In this document: positions 62,089 through 64,000 of the stretch, in pieces | Layout of the letters: every line of letters begins with the position of its first letter | How positions within the stretch are numbered: position 1 is the stretch's first letter | Source of the DNA: an uncultured Anaerococcus sp. | Lineage (GTDB): Bacteria; Bacillota; Clostridia; Tissierellales; Peptoniphilaceae | Direction: 5' to 3' | DNA length: 64,000 nucleotides | NCBI RefSeq assembly: GCF_943908415.1 | Contig: NZ_CALTSY010000006.1 | Coordinates: 1-64,000, forward strand | The notes under the pieces: model-generated | What the model was told of the DNA's origin: nothing | Databases searched by the model: none | Seen by the model: the letters and a program-made list of their open reading frames with translations, nothing else | Made by a program: the position numbers and the translations under genes

Positions 62089-63444
62089 TTATAATTTATT
62101 ACATTTTTTTAGATATTCATTATAAAAATCCATATTTTGAACTGTTTCTAAAATCCCTTTGTAATTTCCATTATTATCCCAAACGCCATAATAAGTTATA
62201 GTGTAACTACTAGATCCTATATCTCTAATAATTACAACTTTGTCTCTTTTACCAGATTTAAGATCGGATATAATTTTTCTTACTTTGGCTTCTAATTGCG
62301 GAGGATGGCATGAATACACCTGCCTACCTAAAGAAGATTTTGGTCTTTTAAAAATTTTGAAACCTTTATAGTTGTTGTAGTAAGAATTTATATCATTTTC
62401 ATCTACATAAGTAATCTCTATTTCCAGTGTATCTAGCATTGATTCAAGTTGATCTATTCGTAAACGACCCTTAGCAAAATTAATATAGTTATCTTTATAA
62501 TCTATTTTATTATAGGTTTTATTATTTGAGTAATCCTTTTGATCTATATTATCATCATATTCTCCTAGGTCGAAATAGATGTTTTGATAATCTTCATCAG
62601 ATAATTTTTCTTCCATCAAAGGAATTAGTATATTCTCTTCTTTATAAGTCATTTCTTCTGCTCTTTTGATAGTTTTCTTAAAGAGATCTAGATTATTTGT
62701 TTTAGAAGCCGTCCTAATATCTCTTTTAATTTCTACATCTACGCTCCACATGACCTCGGATGGCCCTGGTTTATTGTACTTAGCTTTTAATAACGGATAT
62801 ATCAAATCACCCTTTTTCTTATAGTGGTTATTTATTATTATTATTAAATCATTGTTTAAATTTTCAGGGATTTCACTAGATATAGAGAATTCAATTTTTT
62901 TAATAAGCTCTTTTATTTGATTATTCTCATTATTAAAATAATCAAGAACTACATTATTATATTCTTTATTATATTCTTTTTTAACTAACTCATTTGTAGT
63001 CATTCCATGAAAGAGAGCAGAGTGAACATCACATAGCTTTTTAACTTCTTTTTTATCCATTCCTTCTTCTAATAAGGATTCTTCAGCATCCATTATTTCA
63101 GATGATGAAACTCCATCAAAATTTTCTTTAAAATCTCTCTTAACGATATTTATATCTTCACCATTTGATAATCTATTTATATAAGATTTAATTAATTCTT
63201 GTCTTTTTAAAACTTCACTATTTAAGGATGAATCAGTAATTTCATATCCAAGTTTTTCAAGCTTTAATCCTACATCTTCTATACCCAATAATTTTGCACC
63301 TCGTTTAACTGATATTTTATACGCCATTTTGTTTATCATTATAGGATTATTCAAAGCTACAAATCCAATTTTTATTAAATCATTCTTTATAGTTTTATTA
63401 GATTTTATTAGCTTTCCAATATTTTCATTAATATCAATTTTCAT
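62089..63444 (-). CDS. DUF1858/DUF438/PAS-domain protein
   Basis: A 451-residue cytosolic protein with three parts. Residues ~1-65 resemble DUF1858, and ~75-145 match DUF438 (FKENFDGVSSSEIMDAEESLLEEGM, CDVHSALFHG). A helical middle with HHE-like spacing carries KYNKPGPSEVMWSVDVEIKRDIR. A C-terminal PAS-like domain (~335-450) has SLGRQVYSCHPPQLEAKVRKII. Members of this architecture are thought to sense redox, oxygen or nitric oxide through iron or haem, but no function is proven. It is monocistronic with a GTAAC/GTTAC palindrome upstream. Confidence 0.85.
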   Translation of the reverse strand: MKIDINENIGKLIKSNKTIKNDLIKIGFVALNNPIMINKMAYKISVKRGAKLLGIEDVGLKLEKLGYEITDSSLNSEVLKRQELIKSYINRLSNGEDINIVKRDFKENFDGVSSSEIMDAEESLLEEGMDKKEVKKLCDVHSALFHGMTTNELVKKEYNKEYNNVVLDYFNNENNQIKELIKKIEFSISSEIPENLNNDLIIIINNHYKKKGDLIYPLLKAKYNKPGPSEVMWSVDVEIKRDIRTASKTNNLDLFKKTIKRAEEMTYKEENILIPLMEEKLSDEDYQNIYFDLGEYDDNIDQKDYSNNKTYNKIDYKDNYINFAKGRLRIDQLESMLDTLEIEITYVDENDINSYYNNYKGFKIFKRPKSSLGRQVYSCHPPQLEAKVRKIISDLKSGKRDKVVIIRDIGSSSYTITYYGVWDNNGNYKGILETVQNMDFYNEYLKKCNKL

Positions 63445-63491
63445 AACTTACCCTCCATGATTATATTAACAAATAATGATTATGCCTATCA

Positions 63492-63505
63492 GTAACATTT
63501 GTTAC
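63492..63505. promoter_or_regulatory. GTAAC-N4-GTTAC palindrome, copy 2
   Basis: GTAACATTTGTTAC lies 48 bp upstream of the DUF438 gene start and just past the terminator of the neighbouring gene. It matches the copy at 52018-52031 at 13 of 14 positions. Placement fits an operator for the DUF438 gene. Confidence 0.45.
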
Positions 63506-63514
63506 ATAAAAAAA

Positions 63515-63534
63515 CTGTAGTAATTTTACTACAG
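63515..63534 (-). terminator. Terminator of the glycoside hydrolase-like gene
   Basis: CTGTAGTAA / TTACTACAG with a two-base loop is followed, read leftward, by seven T's. It lies a few bases beyond the stop codon. Confidence 0.85.
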
Positions 63535-63537
63535 CTT

Positions 63538-64000
63538 TTAATAATCTACACCTGAAGAATACTCTGTATTAGCATTCCAAATTAAGTATTCATTTTGTCC
63601 CTTATCATAGATAGCATCTATTTGTGCTTGGACTGCATCACCATCATATTCCATATAATTACCTTCTCCTATCCAAGAAGCAGTGAAATCTTGTATCCAA
63701 GGTCTTGAAACTGGCGGATGTTCTAGCTCACCTAGAATTTTTTGTTCCTCATCTAAGTATCTAGAAACCAATTCATAAGGTTCTAGATCTGGCTTATCAA
63801 TTTCGAATGATCCACTTCCCCAATGTGATGGATAAATCATAGATGAAATAGCGTCTGTTTGATTTGCCATTTGATCAAAATCTTGTCCTATACCCTCTGC
63901 ATGTCTTACCTGTAGAGCATAACCAAATACATCTATAGACATAGGTATACCATAGCTTTGAAGCTCTTCACGAGCTTTTTGAACAAATCCTGTAATAGCA
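63538..64000 (-). CDS. Putative glycoside hydrolase (DUF4015-type), 3' part
   Basis: Only the C-terminal ~154 residues are in the window; the frame runs off the right edge, so an ATG seen at 63942 is internal. Visible segments (SIDVFGYALQ, ISSMIYPSHWG, RPWIQDFTASW, QIDAIYDKGQNEYLIWNANTEYS) match the end of a TIM-barrel family of putative glycosidases (DUF4015/GHL). These are often secreted and anchored to the wall in Firmicutes. Substrate is unknown. It has its own terminator. Confidence 0.8.
   Translation of the reverse strand, partial: AITGFVQKAREELQSYGIPMSIDVFGYALQVRHAEGIGQDFDQMANQTDAISSMIYPSHWGSGSFEIDKPDLEPYELVSRYLDEEQKILGELEHPPVSRPWIQDFTASWIGEGNYMEYDGDAVQAQIDAIYDKGQNEYLIWNANTEYSSGVDY

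Overview
The window looks like the chromosome of a low-GC, anaerobic Gram-positive bacterium, most likely a Clostridia/Tissierellia relative such as Anaerococcus or Peptoniphilus. That genus guess is inference. The supporting signs are strongly AT-rich DNA, Firmicutes gene neighbourhoods (fba-rho-rpmE-prmC-prfA-sua5-upp-murA; tmk-darA-holB-ricT; dnaG-rpoD-trmK-nif3), the anaerobic ribonucleotide reductase NrdD/NrdG, a 2[4Fe-4S] ferredoxin, and the SCIFF peptide with its radical-SAM maturase, a typical clostridial pair.

Layout. Positions 1-3.1 kb hold a leftward glycine-betaine/proline ABC transporter operon (opuAA-AB-AC). Positions 3.3-6.2 kb are an insertion-sequence scar: a frameshifted IS30-type transposase, an IS256-type transposase with two in-frame stops, and a ~150-bp MITE-like inverted-repeat element. 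Positions 6.3-13 kb carry an RlmD-type rRNA methyltransferase, a PD-(D/E)XK/XPD-type helicase, a nitroreductase, a methylpurine glycosylase, and two FolT-type folate transporter genes, each behind its own tetrahydrofolate (THF) riboswitch. Positions 13-22 kb hold a deoxyribosyltransferase, a TPM/LemA pair, nrdDG behind two NrdR boxes, a dnaJ-like/clpB heat-shock operon with a CtsR operator, and apt. Positions 22-25.6 kb (rightward) hold an Orn/Lys/Arg-type decarboxylase, SCIFF, ScfB and a small membrane protein.

Positions 25.5-46.6 kb are a long leftward run of housekeeping genes: comF, recD2, murA, upp, sua5, a CDF transporter, prfA, prmC, rpmE, rho, fba, proS, tex, traX-like, an unknown membrane protein, tRNA-Thr(CGT), ferredoxin, ricT, holB, darA, tmk and rplY. 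Positions 46.7-52.4 kb hold a thiol peroxidase, a FemX-like ligase, a FolD homologue that has lost key catalytic residues, thyX, a large NlpC/P60 wall hydrolase, and RNase P RNA. Positions 52.4-57.3 kb hold nif3, trmK, rpoD (with an unusual ~210-residue insertion) and dnaG. Positions 57.4-61 kb are the fructose operon fruR-fruK-fruA. An AraC regulator, a DUF1858/DUF438/PAS protein and the 3' part of a probable glycoside hydrolase end the window.

Genes that appear to work together are the folate set (two folT, folD-like, thyX), the DNA precursor set (nrdDG, tmk, thyX, apt, upp), the translation termination set (prfA with its methylase prmC), and the fructose set. The clearest second-look items are the degenerate FolD, the sigma-A insertion, the Tpx without a resolving cysteine, the tandem THF riboswitch-folT pair, the MITE, and several unassigned palindromes and direct repeats. 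I found no CRISPR array, prophage or obvious defence island.
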